Notes: generated by a model not told the origin, from the letters alone. Positions 19,022 through 28,855 are shown, counted from the stretch's first letter. The stretch is 64,000 nucleotides of DNA from Sphingobium sp. MI1205 (GCF_001563285.1 NZ_CP005188.1:873501-937500); one strand, 5' to 3'. A program made the numbers and translations.

Positions 19022-20384
19022 CGCGGCGAAGGTCACGCAAATAGATGCGCGCGCGCTTGTTGACCCGTTCTTCTTCCAGCTGAGCCATGATCTGATCAGC
19101 ATTGGGAGCCGCAGCCCCCCCGGCTTCGTCACGGCCGCAGACGACCAGAACGCGCACGCCATCATTGATCGATCCGAAGGGCGGCGTGGCCTCACCAACC
19201 TGCAGCCCAAGCAGGATGTCCTGCAACTGCGGCGGCAGGTCGCGAATCTTCACATTATCGTTATCCACGACGTCGGCGCCGATCTTGCCGCCCAGTTCAT
19301 TGGCCTGGCCGCAGCCCTTGATCGATTTGATCTGCGCGGCGAAAGCCGCCGCCCTGGCGCTGGCCTGTTCCTTGGTCGTGCCGGCCGGGAAGCTGACTGA
19401 CAGCTGTTTGAGGCTGAGCAGCGCGTCGCGCGGATCGGCGGTCAGCACCTTGCGCTTGTCCATGACGTAGATGACCGACATGCCGCCTGGCACGGGAATG
19501 GGGCCTGCGAGCTGCCCAACCTGCATTTCGTTTGCGGCCTGCGCGAGTTCGTCTGGCAACTGGGCGGGGCGAACCCAGCCCAGATCGCCGCCGACTGCTG
19601 CGGTGGATGCTTCCGAAAACTGCCGTGCATAGGCGGCGAAGCTGCCGCCCTGTTTGATCTGGTCGATGATGTTGCGCGCGTTGGTGGCGATCTGAGCCTG
19701 ATTTTCGGGGGTCGCCGACAGGTAGATCTCACCGATGCGGTATTCGTCGCTGCCCTTGGCCGCGTTCATGCGGTCGACCACCGACTTCACCTCGTCGGCG
19801 GATACGTTCACGAACGGCTGGATATTGCGGCGGAGCAGGCGGCTCCAGGCGAGTTCGCCCTCGATCTGGCGCCGGATGCTGGCAGGCGCGCTGCCCTGCG
19901 CGCGAAGATATTGGTCGAATTGGGCGGGCGACTGGCGGAAATTCGCCGCAACCCGTTCATAGCTCTGGTCGATCTCCGCCTTGTCGATCTTGATGTCGTT
20001 GGCGGCGGCCTCCTGAATCTGGAGTGTTTCGTCGATCAGGTTGCGCAGCACCTGGACGCGCAGCCGATCCTTCTCCTCCGCCGCCACATTGCCGCCATTG
20101 GCGGCAATGATCAGTGCCAGGCGCTGATCGACGTCAGTACCCGTGATGATACGGCCATTGACGATCGCGGTCGCCCTGCGGACGTTGGGATCGGCTTTGC
20201 CGAACACGGTCACATCCTTTGGCAGGTTCAACTGCTGCGTCGCGACATTGTCATCGTCACCGACGGTCTGCGCGGTGGCATGGCTGAAGCTCGACCCCAG
20301 CAGGATCGAGGACAGAAGCAGGGCGCGCACGCTGGTCCGGAAGGACTGGCCAAGGCGGGAAGACGGGGAAACGACAGGCTGCAT
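18999..20384 (-). CDS. surA: periplasmic chaperone and peptidyl-prolyl isomerase SurA
   Basis: 461 residues from the ATG at 20384 (MQPVVSPS), which puts a signal peptide at the start (ALLLSSILLGSSFSHATAQ). The N-terminal chaperone domain follows (ATAIVNGRIITGTDVDQRL, the usual opening). A parvulin/PpiC domain (about 225-330: YRIGEIYLSATPENQAQI, then GGDLGWVRPAQLPDELAQA) comes next, then a weaker second region. SurA escorts outer-membrane proteins such as LptD to the Bam complex; lptD is the gene upstream in the same operon. Confidence 0.9.
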   Translation of the reverse strand: MQPVVSPSSRLGQSFRTSVRALLLSSILLGSSFSHATAQTVGDDDNVATQQLNLPKDVTVFGKADPNVRRATAIVNGRIITGTDVDQRLALIIAANGGNVAAEEKDRLRVQVLRNLIDETLQIQEAAANDIKIDKAEIDQSYERVAANFRQSPAQFDQYLRAQGSAPASIRRQIEGELAWSRLLRRNIQPFVNVSADEVKSVVDRMNAAKGSDEYRIGEIYLSATPENQAQIATNARNIIDQIKQGGSFAAYARQFSEASTAAVGGDLGWVRPAQLPDELAQAANEMQVGQLAGPIPVPGGMSVIYVMDKRKVLTADPRDALLSLKQLSVSFPAGTTKEQASARAAAFAAQIKSIKGCGQANELGGKIGADVVDNDNVKIRDLPPQLQDILLGLQVGEATPPFGSINDGVRVLVVCGRDEAGGAAAPNADQIMAQLEEERVNKRARIYLRDLRRDAVIDYN

Positions 20385-20472
20385 CGTCGGCAAAACTCTC
20401 CAATACGGTCCGGCGCCTGATGCGCCGATCCGCCTTAACCGGTCCTGAGCGGAATGGCGGGAAGGCTGATCC

Positions 20473-22743
20473 TTATATGCCGATATTCCGAAAAGCCAGC
20501 CGTAGTTGGAAGCTGTTGCCCTTTCGCGCGTCGCCGGCCGCCACATAGTCGCGCCGCCAGGTCAATCCCAGCGTCAGGCAATCATCCTCATAGGCGACGC
20601 CGAGCCGGTGGCGCACTGGCTCATAGCCGTCGGCTGCGCTCAACGGATCTTCCTTCTGGTCCGTCAGGTCGATGACGGTCGATCCAAAGACCGACCAGAA
20701 GCGGGCGAACTGAACACGGCCGCCCAGGCGCAGTTCCTCGCGGTCCCGCAAATCTTCAAGTCCTATCGCGGCATTGCGGTTGAGTCGCAGATAGCCGACC
20801 ATCGCATAGGTCTTGCGCGTGCCGACGGTGGCGTCGATCTCATTGCGGCGTACTGACAGCCCGTCCTTGTCCAGACGGAAGCGGTGGATCAGGCTGATGA
20901 AATCCTTGTACCGGACGGTTGTGCGGCCAACGATGTCCGACATGCGGTCGGACAGGCCTGTGCCGTCGGGAAGAATGCTTTCGCGATTGTTGAGGCGATA
21001 GCTTTGGCCAACCACGGCATCGAGCGAGAGGTCAGGCACGGAGAGGCTGTATTCCAGGCCGTAGGTGATGCGGCTTGAATCCTCGAACCGGTCGTAGCCC
21101 GCGAAACGGTTGAGCGCGAAGAGATTGCTGTCTTCAAGGTCGATCGCGCGGGCGTCCTCATTGGGGACGGAGAGGTTGGCGATCCGCGGCGCGGCGACGA
21201 TCTGCACGCGCGGAGCGATACGCTGAACGCCGCCAAACGCCTCGCCAATGAATGGCCAGCGGACATCGATCGCCGCTGCCGCGATGCCCCGCGCCCTCCA
21301 GCCCGGATCGCCGGCATAGCGGGGGATATTGTTCAGCAGATTGTCGCTGCTGTGATAGACGTCGCCGCGCAAATAGGTGGTGAAATTCACCTCCTGCCCC
21401 ATGCCTGTCAGCTTGCGCAGGTTCCATTCGAACGCGGCAAAGGCGCGTTGCGTATCCTGTCCATCGGTGCGGGTGATGGCCAGCGAGTTGGCTTGCAACT
21501 GGATGCGTCCGCCCAGCAGCGGGTCGAGAAGGCGCAGGCGATAGTCGATGACCGGCAGGGCGATCGGCGTCTGGCCTTGAGGGTCGCCGCTCCGCAATGT
21601 CTGAACCGCCCAGCCGGCGATGGAGAAATAGCTGTTTTCCCCGATGCGCTGCGCGCCGAGGGTCGAACGCAAACGGTCGTCGCGGCTGATGTCGTAGCGG
21701 CGCAGGAAGGTGCGGTCGCTGGCGACACGGATCGATCCGTTGATGCTCCATTCCGGCGATAGCTGCATGCCGCCGCTGGCGTCGAGATAGCCGCGTAAGT
21801 CTTTTTCCGTGTCGGCGGGCGTGGTTGATCCGGGCAGCGTGCTGCTGGCGGCGGCGCGCGTGGCATGGGTGGCATAGCCGGTGATCTGGTAAGCACCACG
21901 ATCCCAGCGATGGCGGAAATTCGCCTCCAGCATTGGCAGCGTGTCGGAATAGATATGCGGCGTGATCGTCAGGTCGCGATTGGGAGCGAGCTTGAGATAA
22001 TAGGGCAGCGCGACTTCAACGCCGTTGGTGCGGTCGTAGCGAATGTTGGGCACCAGCAGGCCGCTGCCGCCTGTATCGCCGACCGGGTGGGAAAAGCCTG
22101 GCAGCGGGATCAGCGGCAGGCCGAACAGTTCGATATTGGCGTTGCGATATCTGACCCGCGCGGCGACCGGATCGTAGACGACCTTGACGGCCTTGATCTG
22201 CCAAGTGGGTTCCTTGGGGCAACCTTCGCTGTCTTCCACCGCGCAGCCGGTGTAGGCGGCCTTGCGCAGCGTATAGACGCCGTTCGTGCGCACGCCCTGC
22301 GCCGCAGCCAGCCTGCCACCCGATTGCAGCACCAGCAGCATGTTTTCGATGGTGCCGTCTTTCAGCGTATCGGTGACCTGGAACCGGTCGCCATAGGCGA
22401 TATTGCCTTCGGTATCGGTGGCCGAGACATTGCCGCGCGCTTCGACCTGGCCGGTGGTGCGGTTCCACACCACCTCGTCAGCGCGCAGGCGGTTGCCCTG
22501 CCGCAGCAGCTGGACATTGCCGCTGGCTGTGACGACTTCCGTGTTGCTGTCATATTGAAGGCTGTCGGCGGCAAAGCCGATCTGTTCGTCGCTGGCGGGA
22601 GCGGGGGCATCCTGCGCCCCGGCCGGAGGCTGCGGCGTCTGCAAATCCTGCGCGGACGCATAGGGGACCCCGCCCATGCAGACGAGCGCGGCGCCAGCGG
22701 CCAGCATATGTTTCACACGCAAGGAACGGGGATAAATCTGCAA
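20473..22743 (-). CDS. lptD: LPS-assembly outer-membrane protein LptD
   Basis: 756 residues. Signal peptide (MLAAGAALVCMGGVPYASA), then an N-terminal OstA-type beta-jellyroll (about 50-200: LQYDSNTEVVTASGNVQLLR). The rest is a large C-terminal beta-barrel ending in an aromatic strand. Cysteines in TGCAVEDSEGC and YEDDCLTLG fit the disulfide pattern expected of LptD. With LptE it inserts lipopolysaccharide or, in sphingomonads, the relevant outer-leaflet lipids into the outer membrane. First gene of the lptD-surA-pdxA-rsmA operon. A closer start at the second Met (22707) cannot be excluded. Confidence 0.92.
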   Translation of the reverse strand: MQIYPRSLRVKHMLAAGAALVCMGGVPYASAQDLQTPQPPAGAQDAPAPASDEQIGFAADSLQYDSNTEVVTASGNVQLLRQGNRLRADEVVWNRTTGQVEARGNVSATDTEGNIAYGDRFQVTDTLKDGTIENMLLVLQSGGRLAAAQGVRTNGVYTLRKAAYTGCAVEDSEGCPKEPTWQIKAVKVVYDPVAARVRYRNANIELFGLPLIPLPGFSHPVGDTGGSGLLVPNIRYDRTNGVEVALPYYLKLAPNRDLTITPHIYSDTLPMLEANFRHRWDRGAYQITGYATHATRAAASSTLPGSTTPADTEKDLRGYLDASGGMQLSPEWSINGSIRVASDRTFLRRYDISRDDRLRSTLGAQRIGENSYFSIAGWAVQTLRSGDPQGQTPIALPVIDYRLRLLDPLLGGRIQLQANSLAITRTDGQDTQRAFAAFEWNLRKLTGMGQEVNFTTYLRGDVYHSSDNLLNNIPRYAGDPGWRARGIAAAAIDVRWPFIGEAFGGVQRIAPRVQIVAAPRIANLSVPNEDARAIDLEDSNLFALNRFAGYDRFEDSSRITYGLEYSLSVPDLSLDAVVGQSYRLNNRESILPDGTGLSDRMSDIVGRTTVRYKDFISLIHRFRLDKDGLSVRRNEIDATVGTRKTYAMVGYLRLNRNAAIGLEDLRDREELRLGGRVQFARFWSVFGSTVIDLTDQKEDPLSAADGYEPVRHRLGVAYEDDCLTLGLTWRRDYVAAGDARKGNSFQLRLAFRNIGI

Positions 22744-22929
22744 GGGGATCGTGCCTCTTCGGGGGCGCTTGATTGCCCGCCTATCGCATTGCTTTGCCCG
22801 CGCCGCAATCTTTCGTCACGCTTCTTTTGCGGGAAATCGGTCGAACGGCTTTGCCAGATGGGACAAGCGACATTATCTGACATGGCGCGTTCCCAGCGCT
22901 CAACGATCAGAAAAGAAGAAGGACCCTTG

Positions 22930-24375
22930 ATGGAAATCGCGTTCAGCCCGGTGCGTCCCGACGCCGACACCCTGGTCTTTGCCGTTCCCAAGGGCGGCTT
23001 CGATGCCTTGCCCGTTGCGGCGGCGGCGACTTTGGCGGCAGGCGCGACGGCTGCCCGGTTCACCGGTGAAGCGGGCGCGAGCTTTGAAAGCTTCGCGGAA
23101 GAGGGCGGCAAGGTGATGCGCATCGTGCTCGTCGGCACTGGCGCCGGCGCCGAGGCCGACCTCGAACGTGCGGGCGCGGCTCTCGTCGCCCGGCTGGTGA
23201 CGAGCGGCGCAAGCCATGCCGCAATCGAATTTTTCGGCGGAACGAGCGGCGAGAAGGCGGCGCATTTCGCGTTCGGCGCCCTGATGCGCGGCTGGCGGAT
23301 CGACACCTACCGCACCCGGCAGCCGGAAAAGGCCAAGCCGACGCTGACGAAGATCAGCCTGGTCGCCAATGGGGCCGATGCGGAATGGCAGCGGTTGGCC
23401 GCCGTCGCCGAGGGCGTCGCCTTTACCCGCGAGCTTGTGTCAGAGCCTGCAAACATTCTTTATCCGGAAAGTTTCGTCGAGCGCTGCCGCCATCTGGAGC
23501 AGTTGGGCGTGAAGCTGACCGTCCTCGACCAGGCGGCGATGGCGGAGCTTGGCATGGGTGCGCTGCTGGGCGTCGCGCAAGGGTCGAGGCGTGAGCCGCG
23601 CCTGCTGGCGATGGAATGGGACGGCACCGGCGGGAGCGCGGACAAGCCCGTCGTGTTCGTCGGCAAGGGCGTGACCTTCGACACCGGCGGCATTTCGCTC
23701 AAGCCCGGCGCGGGCATGGAAGACATGAAGTGGGACATGGGCGGCGCAGGCGCGGTTGCAGGCGCGATGAAGGCGCTCGCCGGGCGCAAGGCGAAGGCGC
23801 ATGTCGTTGGCATTTGCGGCCTGGTCGAGAACATGCCTGACGGCAATGCCCAGCGGCCGGGCGACATTGTGACGTCCATGTCGGGCCAGACGATCGAGGT
23901 GATCAACACCGACGCCGAAGGACGGCTGGTGCTATGCGATGTCATCACCTGGGCGCAGAAGACCTATGCGCCGGAGGTTATCGTTGATCTTGCCACCCTG
24001 ACCGGCGCGATGATCGTGGCACTGGGCGACCAATATGCGGGCATTTTCGCCAATGACGAAGGGTTGGCCGAGGATCTGATCGCCGCCGGCAAGGCGAGCG
24101 GCGACCAGCTTTGGCGCTTCCCGCTGTCCGACGCCTATAACAAGCTGATCGATAGCCCGATCGCCGACATGAAGAATATGGGCGCGCGCTATGCGGGGTC
24201 CATAACCGCTGCGCAGTTCATAAAGCGGTTCGTCGATGACGGCGTCAAATGGGCGCATCTAGACATTGCGGGCATGGTTTGGGCGGACAAGCCCGGCGCG
24301 ACCTGGGACAAGGGCGCGACCGGCTATGGCGTCCGCCTGATCGACCGGCTGGTGTCGGACAAGTTCGAGCGCTGA
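22930..24375 (+). CDS. pepA: leucyl aminopeptidase PepA (M17)
   Basis: 481 residues from the ATG at 22930 (AGAAAAGAAGAAGG upstream). The longer frame runs back through lptD antisense and is a shadow. The C-terminal catalytic domain has the metal and active-site motifs GKGVTFDTGGISLKP, DMKWDMGGAGAVAG and the signature NTDAEGRLVL. It removes N-terminal residues in the cytosol; in some bacteria PepA also binds DNA. The stop and the holC start share one base (TGATG), so the two are translationally coupled. Confidence 0.95.
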   Translation: MEIAFSPVRPDADTLVFAVPKGGFDALPVAAAATLAAGATAARFTGEAGASFESFAEEGGKVMRIVLVGTGAGAEADLERAGAALVARLVTSGASHAAIEFFGGTSGEKAAHFAFGALMRGWRIDTYRTRQPEKAKPTLTKISLVANGADAEWQRLAAVAEGVAFTRELVSEPANILYPESFVERCRHLEQLGVKLTVLDQAAMAELGMGALLGVAQGSRREPRLLAMEWDGTGGSADKPVVFVGKGVTFDTGGISLKPGAGMEDMKWDMGGAGAVAGAMKALAGRKAKAHVVGICGLVENMPDGNAQRPGDIVTSMSGQTIEVINTDAEGRLVLCDVITWAQKTYAPEVIVDLATLTGAMIVALGDQYAGIFANDEGLAEDLIAAGKASGDQLWRFPLSDAYNKLIDSPIADMKNMGARYAGSITAAQFIKRFVDDGVKWAHLDIAGMVWADKPGATWDKGATGYGVRLIDRLVSDKFER

Positions 24376-24812
24376 TGCAGGTCGATTTCTACCAGCTGAG
24401 CCGCGATCCGGTCGATCGGGTGCTGCCCGCTATCGCTGCGCGCGTGCTTGGTCTGGGTGAACGGCTGCTGGTGGTCGCGCAGGACGAGGCGCAGCTTGAT
24501 CGTATCTCCACCGGCCTATGGGCGGGGCCGCCGGAAAGCTACCTGGCCCATGGGCGCGCGGAGCAGGGGCAGGATTCGGTCCAGCCCATACTGCTTGCGC
24601 AGGATTGCGTCGCGGCCAATGGAGCGCGGCACATCGCGTTGGCCGACGGTCTGTGGCGTGACGAGGCGCTGGATTTCGAGCGCGCCTTTTATTTCTTCGA
24701 CTCCGTTTCCATCGATGCGGCGCGCGAAAGTTGGCGAGCGCTATCCCGGCGGGAGGGCGTCTCTCCGCGCTTCTGGCGGCAGGACCAAGGCAAATGGGTA
24801 CAGGGGCCATGA
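24375..24812 (+). CDS. holC: DNA polymerase III chi subunit HolC
   Basis: 145 residues from the ATG at 24375. The opening MQVDFYQLSRDPVDRVLPAI and the mid-protein LADGLWRDEALDFERAFYFFD fit the chi family, whose members run about 145-150 residues. Chi ties the clamp loader to SSB at the fork. pepA-holC linkage is a common proteobacterial order, which strengthens the call. Confidence 0.88.
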   Translation: MQVDFYQLSRDPVDRVLPAIAARVLGLGERLLVVAQDEAQLDRISTGLWAGPPESYLAHGRAEQGQDSVQPILLAQDCVAANGARHIALADGLWRDEALDFERAFYFFDSVSIDAARESWRALSRREGVSPRFWRQDQGKWVQGP

Positions 24813-24902
24813 CCTGCACGGGTGATCGAGGCCCCCTTGCGGTGAGGGGCGGCGCGGTCTAAAGGGCGCGCCAATTCCAACAATCCGGAGCTTTTGAGCC
24901 TC

Positions 24903-25325
24903 ATGGCCGTGACCCGCACTTTTTCGATTATCAAGCCCGATGCCACGCGCCGCAACCTGACCGGCGCCGTGACCAAGAAGCTGGAAGAAGCGGGCCTGCG
25001 CGTCGTCGCATCCAAGCGCATCCGCATGAGCCGCGAACAGGCTGAAGGCTTCTACGCCGTTCACAAGGAACGCCCTTTCTTCGCTGATCTGGTTGCCTTC
25101 ATGATTTCCGGCCCGGTCGTCGTCCAGGTTCTGGAAGGCGAGGACGCCGTGAAGCGCAATCGCGACATCATGGGCGCCACCAATCCCGCCAATGCGGACG
25201 AAGGGACCATCCGCAAGGAATATGCCGAGTCGATCGAAGCCAATTCGGTCCATGGTTCGGACAGCGAAGAAAATGCCGCGATCGAAATCGCCTATTTCTT
25301 CAAGCCGGAAGAAATCGTCGGCTGA
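24903..25325 (+). CDS. ndk: nucleoside diphosphate kinase
   Basis: 140 residues from the ATG at 24903. It begins [17 protein letters not shown] and has the active-site histidine in NSVHGSDS (His117), with the usual Ndk length. It passes phosphate from NTP to NDP through phosphohistidine and balances the nucleotide pools. The promoter is not obvious. A hairpin terminator follows at 25350. Confidence 0.96.
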   Translation: MAVTRTFSIIKPDATRRNLTGAVTKKLEEAGLRVVASKRIRMSREQAEGFYAVHKERPFFADLVAFMISGPVVVQVLEGEDAVKRNRDIMGATNPANADEGTIRKEYAESIEANSVHGSDSEENAAIEIAYFFKPEEIVG

Positions 25326-25349
25326 TTTTTGCCGATTGTGTGAAAGCAT

Positions 25350-25383
25350 AAGGGGCCGAAGGCGTGCCGCTTTCAGGCCCCTT
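25350..25383. terminator. bidirectional terminator between ndk and gst
   Basis: AAGGGGCC (25350-25357) and GGCCCCTT (25376-25383) form an 8-bp perfect stem with an 18-base loop. TGTCTTTT follows on the plus strand. It separates the convergent ndk and GST genes. Confidence 0.65.
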
Positions 25384-25395
25384 GTCTTTTGGGGT

Positions 25396-26070
25396 TCAGC
25401 CGGGTTGTGCGGGAGCCTCGAACCGGTCGATCACCCATTCCTCCGCCTGCGCGCCGCCAATCCATTCCTGCATCCACGGATGAGCGATGACCGCCTGCAT
25501 ATAGGCTTCGGCGAAGCGGGCGACGGGTAGCTGATATGTTATGAAGCGCGTCACGACAGGCGCGAACATCACGTCCGCAGCGCCGAAATCGCCGAACAGG
25601 AAATCGCCGGTGCCGCCATAGCGCGCGCGCGCCTGTGCCCAAAGCTGCATGATCCTGGCAATGTCGTGCGCCACGGCTTCGGATGGCGGCGCGGCCGAGT
25701 AGATCTGGCGGATGTTCATGCTGTGCTCGCGGCGCAGCGCGGCAAAGCTCGAATGCATTTCCGCCGCCATCGAACGGGCCATCGCCCGCCCGGCCGTGTC
25801 CGTGGGCCAGAATTTGTCGCCGCCAGCTTTCTCATTCAGATATTCGATGATCGCCAGGCTGTCCCAGACCACCGTGTCATCGCCGTCCCACAGGATCGGC
25901 ACCTTGCCCGAGGAAGGCGCGAATTCGTCGCCCTCCCGCCGCTTTTCCCAAGCTTCGTCATAGAGTGGGACCACGACCTCCTCGAACGGCAGACCGCTGA
26001 GCTTGCAGGCGAGCCAGCCGCGAAGCGACCAGCTCGAATAAGCCTTATTACCTATGAACAGCTTCATCAT
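25396..26070 (-). CDS. glutathione S-transferase family protein
   Basis: 224 residues. The N-terminal thioredoxin-like domain opens MKLFIGNKAYSSWSLRGWLA, with Ser at the catalytic position and GKVPILWDGDDTVVWDSLAIIEYL contacting glutathione. An all-helical C-terminal domain follows from ~residue 90. The YSSWS opening fits bacterial GSTs annotated as YfcF/YghU-like or maleylacetoacetate-isomerase-like. Substrate unknown. It converges with ndk. Confidence 0.88.
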   Translation of the reverse strand: MMKLFIGNKAYSSWSLRGWLACKLSGLPFEEVVVPLYDEAWEKRREGDEFAPSSGKVPILWDGDDTVVWDSLAIIEYLNEKAGGDKFWPTDTAGRAMARSMAAEMHSSFAALRREHSMNIRQIYSAAPPSEAVAHDIARIMQLWAQARARYGGTGDFLFGDFGAADVMFAPVVTRFITYQLPVARFAEAYMQAVIAHPWMQEWIGGAQAEEWVIDRFEAPAQPG

Positions 26071-26235
26071 TCACCTTCCTTAGACGGTGCGGGGAAGGGA
26101 AGTCGAGAGCGGTGGCCGTTGCAATCTCGGCGACAGGCCTCCTTCGTAGGCGAAAATTTTCTCGGCCCTGGGGCTGGATGCGCCGCTTGCGGGCTCGTAA
26201 GCCGTCGCCTGCAATAAGGCGAATGGGGGCACGAT

Positions 26236-27027
26236 ATGGATTGGCTGCACGGTGTCGCAGGCCTGTTCGTCGGATTGATGGTCGGGCTGACGGGCGTTGG
26301 CGGCGGATCGTTGATGGCGCCCATCCTCATTCTGCTGTTCGGCGTTGCGCCCGCGACCGCGGTCGGCACCGATCTGTGGTTCGCCGCCATCACGAAATCG
26401 GTGGGTGGCGCGATCCATCATCGCCATGGCGGCCCGGACGGCGGACCCGATTATGAGGTCGTCAAGCGGCTCTGCATGGGCAGCCTGCCCGCCGCGCTCA
26501 TTACGTTGTTGATCCTGTCGCAGGCGCATGTCGAACAGATCAAGAGCGGCATCGTGACCACGGCGCTTGGCGCAGTGTTGATCGCAACGGCTATCGCGAC
26601 CTTGTTGCGGGGCCGTTTTCACCGGTGGGCGTTGGCCCGCCGCGTCAGCACGGCCGACAGCTTTACACGGATCCAGCCCGCAATGACGGTGGCGGCCGGC
26701 GCGTTGCTGGGTGCGATGGTGACGCTGACCTCCGTCGGGGCGGGGGCGATCGGGGCGACCCTGCTGCTGGCGCTCTATCCCATCCGCATGCGTCTGCAGC
26801 GGCTGGTGGCGACGGACATCGTCCATGCCGTGCCGCTCACGTTGGTCGCGGGCCTGGGCCATTTGTGGATCGGCAATGTGAATAGCTGGCTGCTGCTCAA
26901 CCTGCTGATCGGATCGATCCCGGGGATAATCATCGGTTCGCTGCTGGCGACCCGAGCTTCCGATCGCGTCCTTCAACCATTGCTGGCGGTGATTCTGGTG
27001 GTGATCGGCTGGCGTCTCATCGCCTGA
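26236..27027 (+). CDS. TauE/SafE-family sulfite/sulfonate-type permease
   Basis: 263 residues and about eight membrane helices. LFVGLMVGLTGVGGGSLMAPILILLFG is the TauE/SafE repeat signature, and a second related repeat begins near residue 155 (AGALLGAMVTLTSVGAGAIG). The family exports sulfite or organosulfonates or takes up related anions. No sulfur genes are nearby to fix the substrate. It is the last gene before the accessory block. Confidence 0.85.
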   Translation: MDWLHGVAGLFVGLMVGLTGVGGGSLMAPILILLFGVAPATAVGTDLWFAAITKSVGGAIHHRHGGPDGGPDYEVVKRLCMGSLPAALITLLILSQAHVEQIKSGIVTTALGAVLIATAIATLLRGRFHRWALARRVSTADSFTRIQPAMTVAAGALLGAMVTLTSVGAGAIGATLLLALYPIRMRLQRLVATDIVHAVPLTLVAGLGHLWIGNVNSWLLLNLLIGSIPGIIIGSLLATRASDRVLQPLLAVILVVIGWRLIA

Positions 27028-27069
27028 GAGCCGCGGAATCGAATTCCTCGAATAAGATAATAAAAAATA

Positions 27070-27399
27070 TTGTTGAGCGGAGGGGGCAAGGCAGGGACGT
27101 TGGACGATCCGGAACGGCTCCTTTCAGAGTCGCGGCCTAGGATAGCGGACATTATTGCCAGCGATCCGGCGGGTCAGCTACGCAACCCCATTTCGGTTTT
27201 TGAAACCCTGTCGCCGATCTCTTGGAAGTGGAAGTTGGTTGATCTTCCCACGGTCGATCACGTGCGGATGCTTCTCGACGACAACGGAATTGCCGGTCTC
27301 GACGATCCGCTGGCCGCACTCGACGCCCATGCGAACGTAAAAGCCGCCTCTTCATTCGTTCCTCGCGCGGTCGCCGAAGTTTGTGCGCAACTGCGATAG
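27070..27399 (+). CDS. hypothetical protein (weak)
   Basis: Up to 109 residues from TTG 27070; a TTG at 27100 preceded by GCGGAGGG is another possible start. No ATG is available near the 5' end. The sequence is mildly acidic with no motif or membrane span that I recognise. An AT-rich run (27040-27072), unusual for this genome, lies directly upstream, at the junction where the accessory block begins. It may be a genuine small gene or a degraded fragment. Confidence 0.35.
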   Translation: MLSGGGKAGTLDDPERLLSESRPRIADIIASDPAGQLRNPISVFETLSPISWKWKLVDLPTVDHVRMLLDDNGIAGLDDPLAALDAHANVKAASSFVPRAVAEVCAQLR

Positions 27400-27425
27400 G
27401 AATTTCCGGGATCGCTTGTCGGATA

Positions 27426-28847
27426 TCAAGGCGCGCCGGCCTCCCAGCCTCCGCCTAGCGCAAGAAAGATGCGCACGCGGTCCGATGCGAGTTCGGCATT
27501 CGATGCAGCAAGCGCGGCCTCGGCGCTGGCCAGCGTACGCTCCACATCGAGTAATTGGAGGCTGGACGCTGCACCGCCACGCGCAAGTCTTGCCTGCAAC
27601 TCTGCAGCCTCGCCATTCTTGTCCTGTGCGATGCGCAGCCGCGCATTTTCATCCAGATCGTGCGCATATTGGGTGAGTGCGCTCTCGGCCTCCCGAAGGG
27701 CCCGCAAGACAGTACCGTCGAATTCTGCGAGCGCTGCCCGGGCTGTCGCGTTCGCCTGCTCAATACGGGCGCGGGCGATGTTCCGGTTGGGAAAGCTCCA
27801 CGAAATCATCGGACCCAAGCTGAAGTTCAGCGCGGAATCGCTTACCAGGCCTTCGATCGTGCGTGATGTCGTTCCAGCGGATGCGCCCAGACCGACCGTG
27901 GGATAGAGAGCTGCGGTCTCGACGCCGATCCGGGCGGTCGCGGCGGCAAGCTTGCGTTCGGCCTGCCGGATGTCGGGGCGCCGCCGGATCAGGGCGACTC
28001 CGTCACCGGCAGGGATCGGCCGACCGGGCGAGGGAATGGATGTGCAATCGACAAGATCGGCTGGATAATCCTGTGGGGCATGCCCCTGCAGCACGGCAAG
28101 TCGATAAAGCGCAATGCGCCGCGCGGCGGTATAACTGGGCAACGCCGCTTCAAGCTGGGCAAGAAGGGCTTGCGAGCGGGTCGCATCGATAGTCGGGAAG
28201 ATGCCACCCCGAATACCACGTTCGGTGAGTTCCAGCGACCGGCGCTGCAGCGTGACCGAACGTTCGGCGACGGCCAGCGAGGCACCCGCCGCGCACGCGT
28301 CAGTATAGGCGCCCACCACGGCGGCCGCGATAGTCGTGCGGGCAAGGTCAAGCGCAGCGGCCTGCGCCTGCTCGTCAGCTGTGGCGGCTTCGATCGAGCG
28401 GCGGATGCGGCCCACGACATCAACCTGATAGGAAATGCTGCCGCCGAGACTGAACAGATCGTGGACGCCGGCCGGATTGCCGATGCCGAGATTGGAGGTT
28501 TCGCCGACGCTTACCGATCCATCCAGCGAGGTCTGGACACCTGCTGCGCCGCGCACTTCACGCGTCAGTGCCTGTGCGCGTTCCAGATTGGCGGCTGCGG
28601 CGCGCAGATCGGTGTTGGCGGAAAGCGCGTCTTCCACCAGCGCGTCAAGGCGTGGCTCGTCATAAAGTCGCCACCATTGTGCGGGCAGCGGTTCGCGCGA
28701 GATGGCCGGCGAGTCGCTGGCCTCGAAGTCGTTCGCCGATCCGTTTGCCACTCCCGCCGGCAGGACAGGCTGCGCATAATCGGGGCCGACCGTCGTGCAG
28801 GCCGACGTGACGACTAGGAGCGTCGGCGCAAGGTATTTCGCCCACAT
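27426..28847 (-). CDS. outer-membrane efflux lipoprotein, NodT/OMF family
   Basis: 473 residues from the ATG at 28847 (MWAKYLAP). The lipoprotein signal ends in TSAC, then the typical TTVGPDYAQP opening. Two OEP repeats follow with long helical hairpins (LVEDALSANTDLRAAAANLERAQA; GGIFPTIDATRSQALLAQLE; RRPDIRQAERKLAAATARIG). Such proteins form the trimeric TolC-like exit duct. It is the last gene of the MarR-FUSC-AaeX-AaeA operon, 8 bases after the membrane-fusion gene. The operon therefore brings its own outer-membrane channel. Confidence 0.9.
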   Translation of the reverse strand: MWAKYLAPTLLVVTSACTTVGPDYAQPVLPAGVANGSANDFEASDSPAISREPLPAQWWRLYDEPRLDALVEDALSANTDLRAAAANLERAQALTREVRGAAGVQTSLDGSVSVGETSNLGIGNPAGVHDLFSLGGSISYQVDVVGRIRRSIEAATADEQAQAAALDLARTTIAAAVVGAYTDACAAGASLAVAERSVTLQRRSLELTERGIRGGIFPTIDATRSQALLAQLEAALPSYTAARRIALYRLAVLQGHAPQDYPADLVDCTSIPSPGRPIPAGDGVALIRRRPDIRQAERKLAAATARIGVETAALYPTVGLGASAGTTSRTIEGLVSDSALNFSLGPMISWSFPNRNIARARIEQANATARAALAEFDGTVLRALREAESALTQYAHDLDENARLRIAQDKNGEAAELQARLARGGAASSLQLLDVERTLASAEAALAASNAELASDRVRIFLALGGGWEAGAP

Positions 28848-28855
28848 CGACCCGC

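Noticed and set aside
19022..19210. N-terminal extension of pdxA
   Set aside because: It lies inside surA; the family alignment starts just after ATG 19021.
21865..22929. Long N-terminal extension of the pepA frame
   Set aside because: It lies antisense to lptD, shows no family similarity, and PepA has its own well-placed ATG at 22930.
27020..27045. Possible left attachment site: gagccgcggaatcgaa resembles gagccggaatcgaa from the tRNA-Cys T-arm
   Set aside because: It needs a 2-base insertion, covers only about 14 matching bases and does not extend to the tRNA 3' end, so chance is likely. An exact search of the flanks would settle it.
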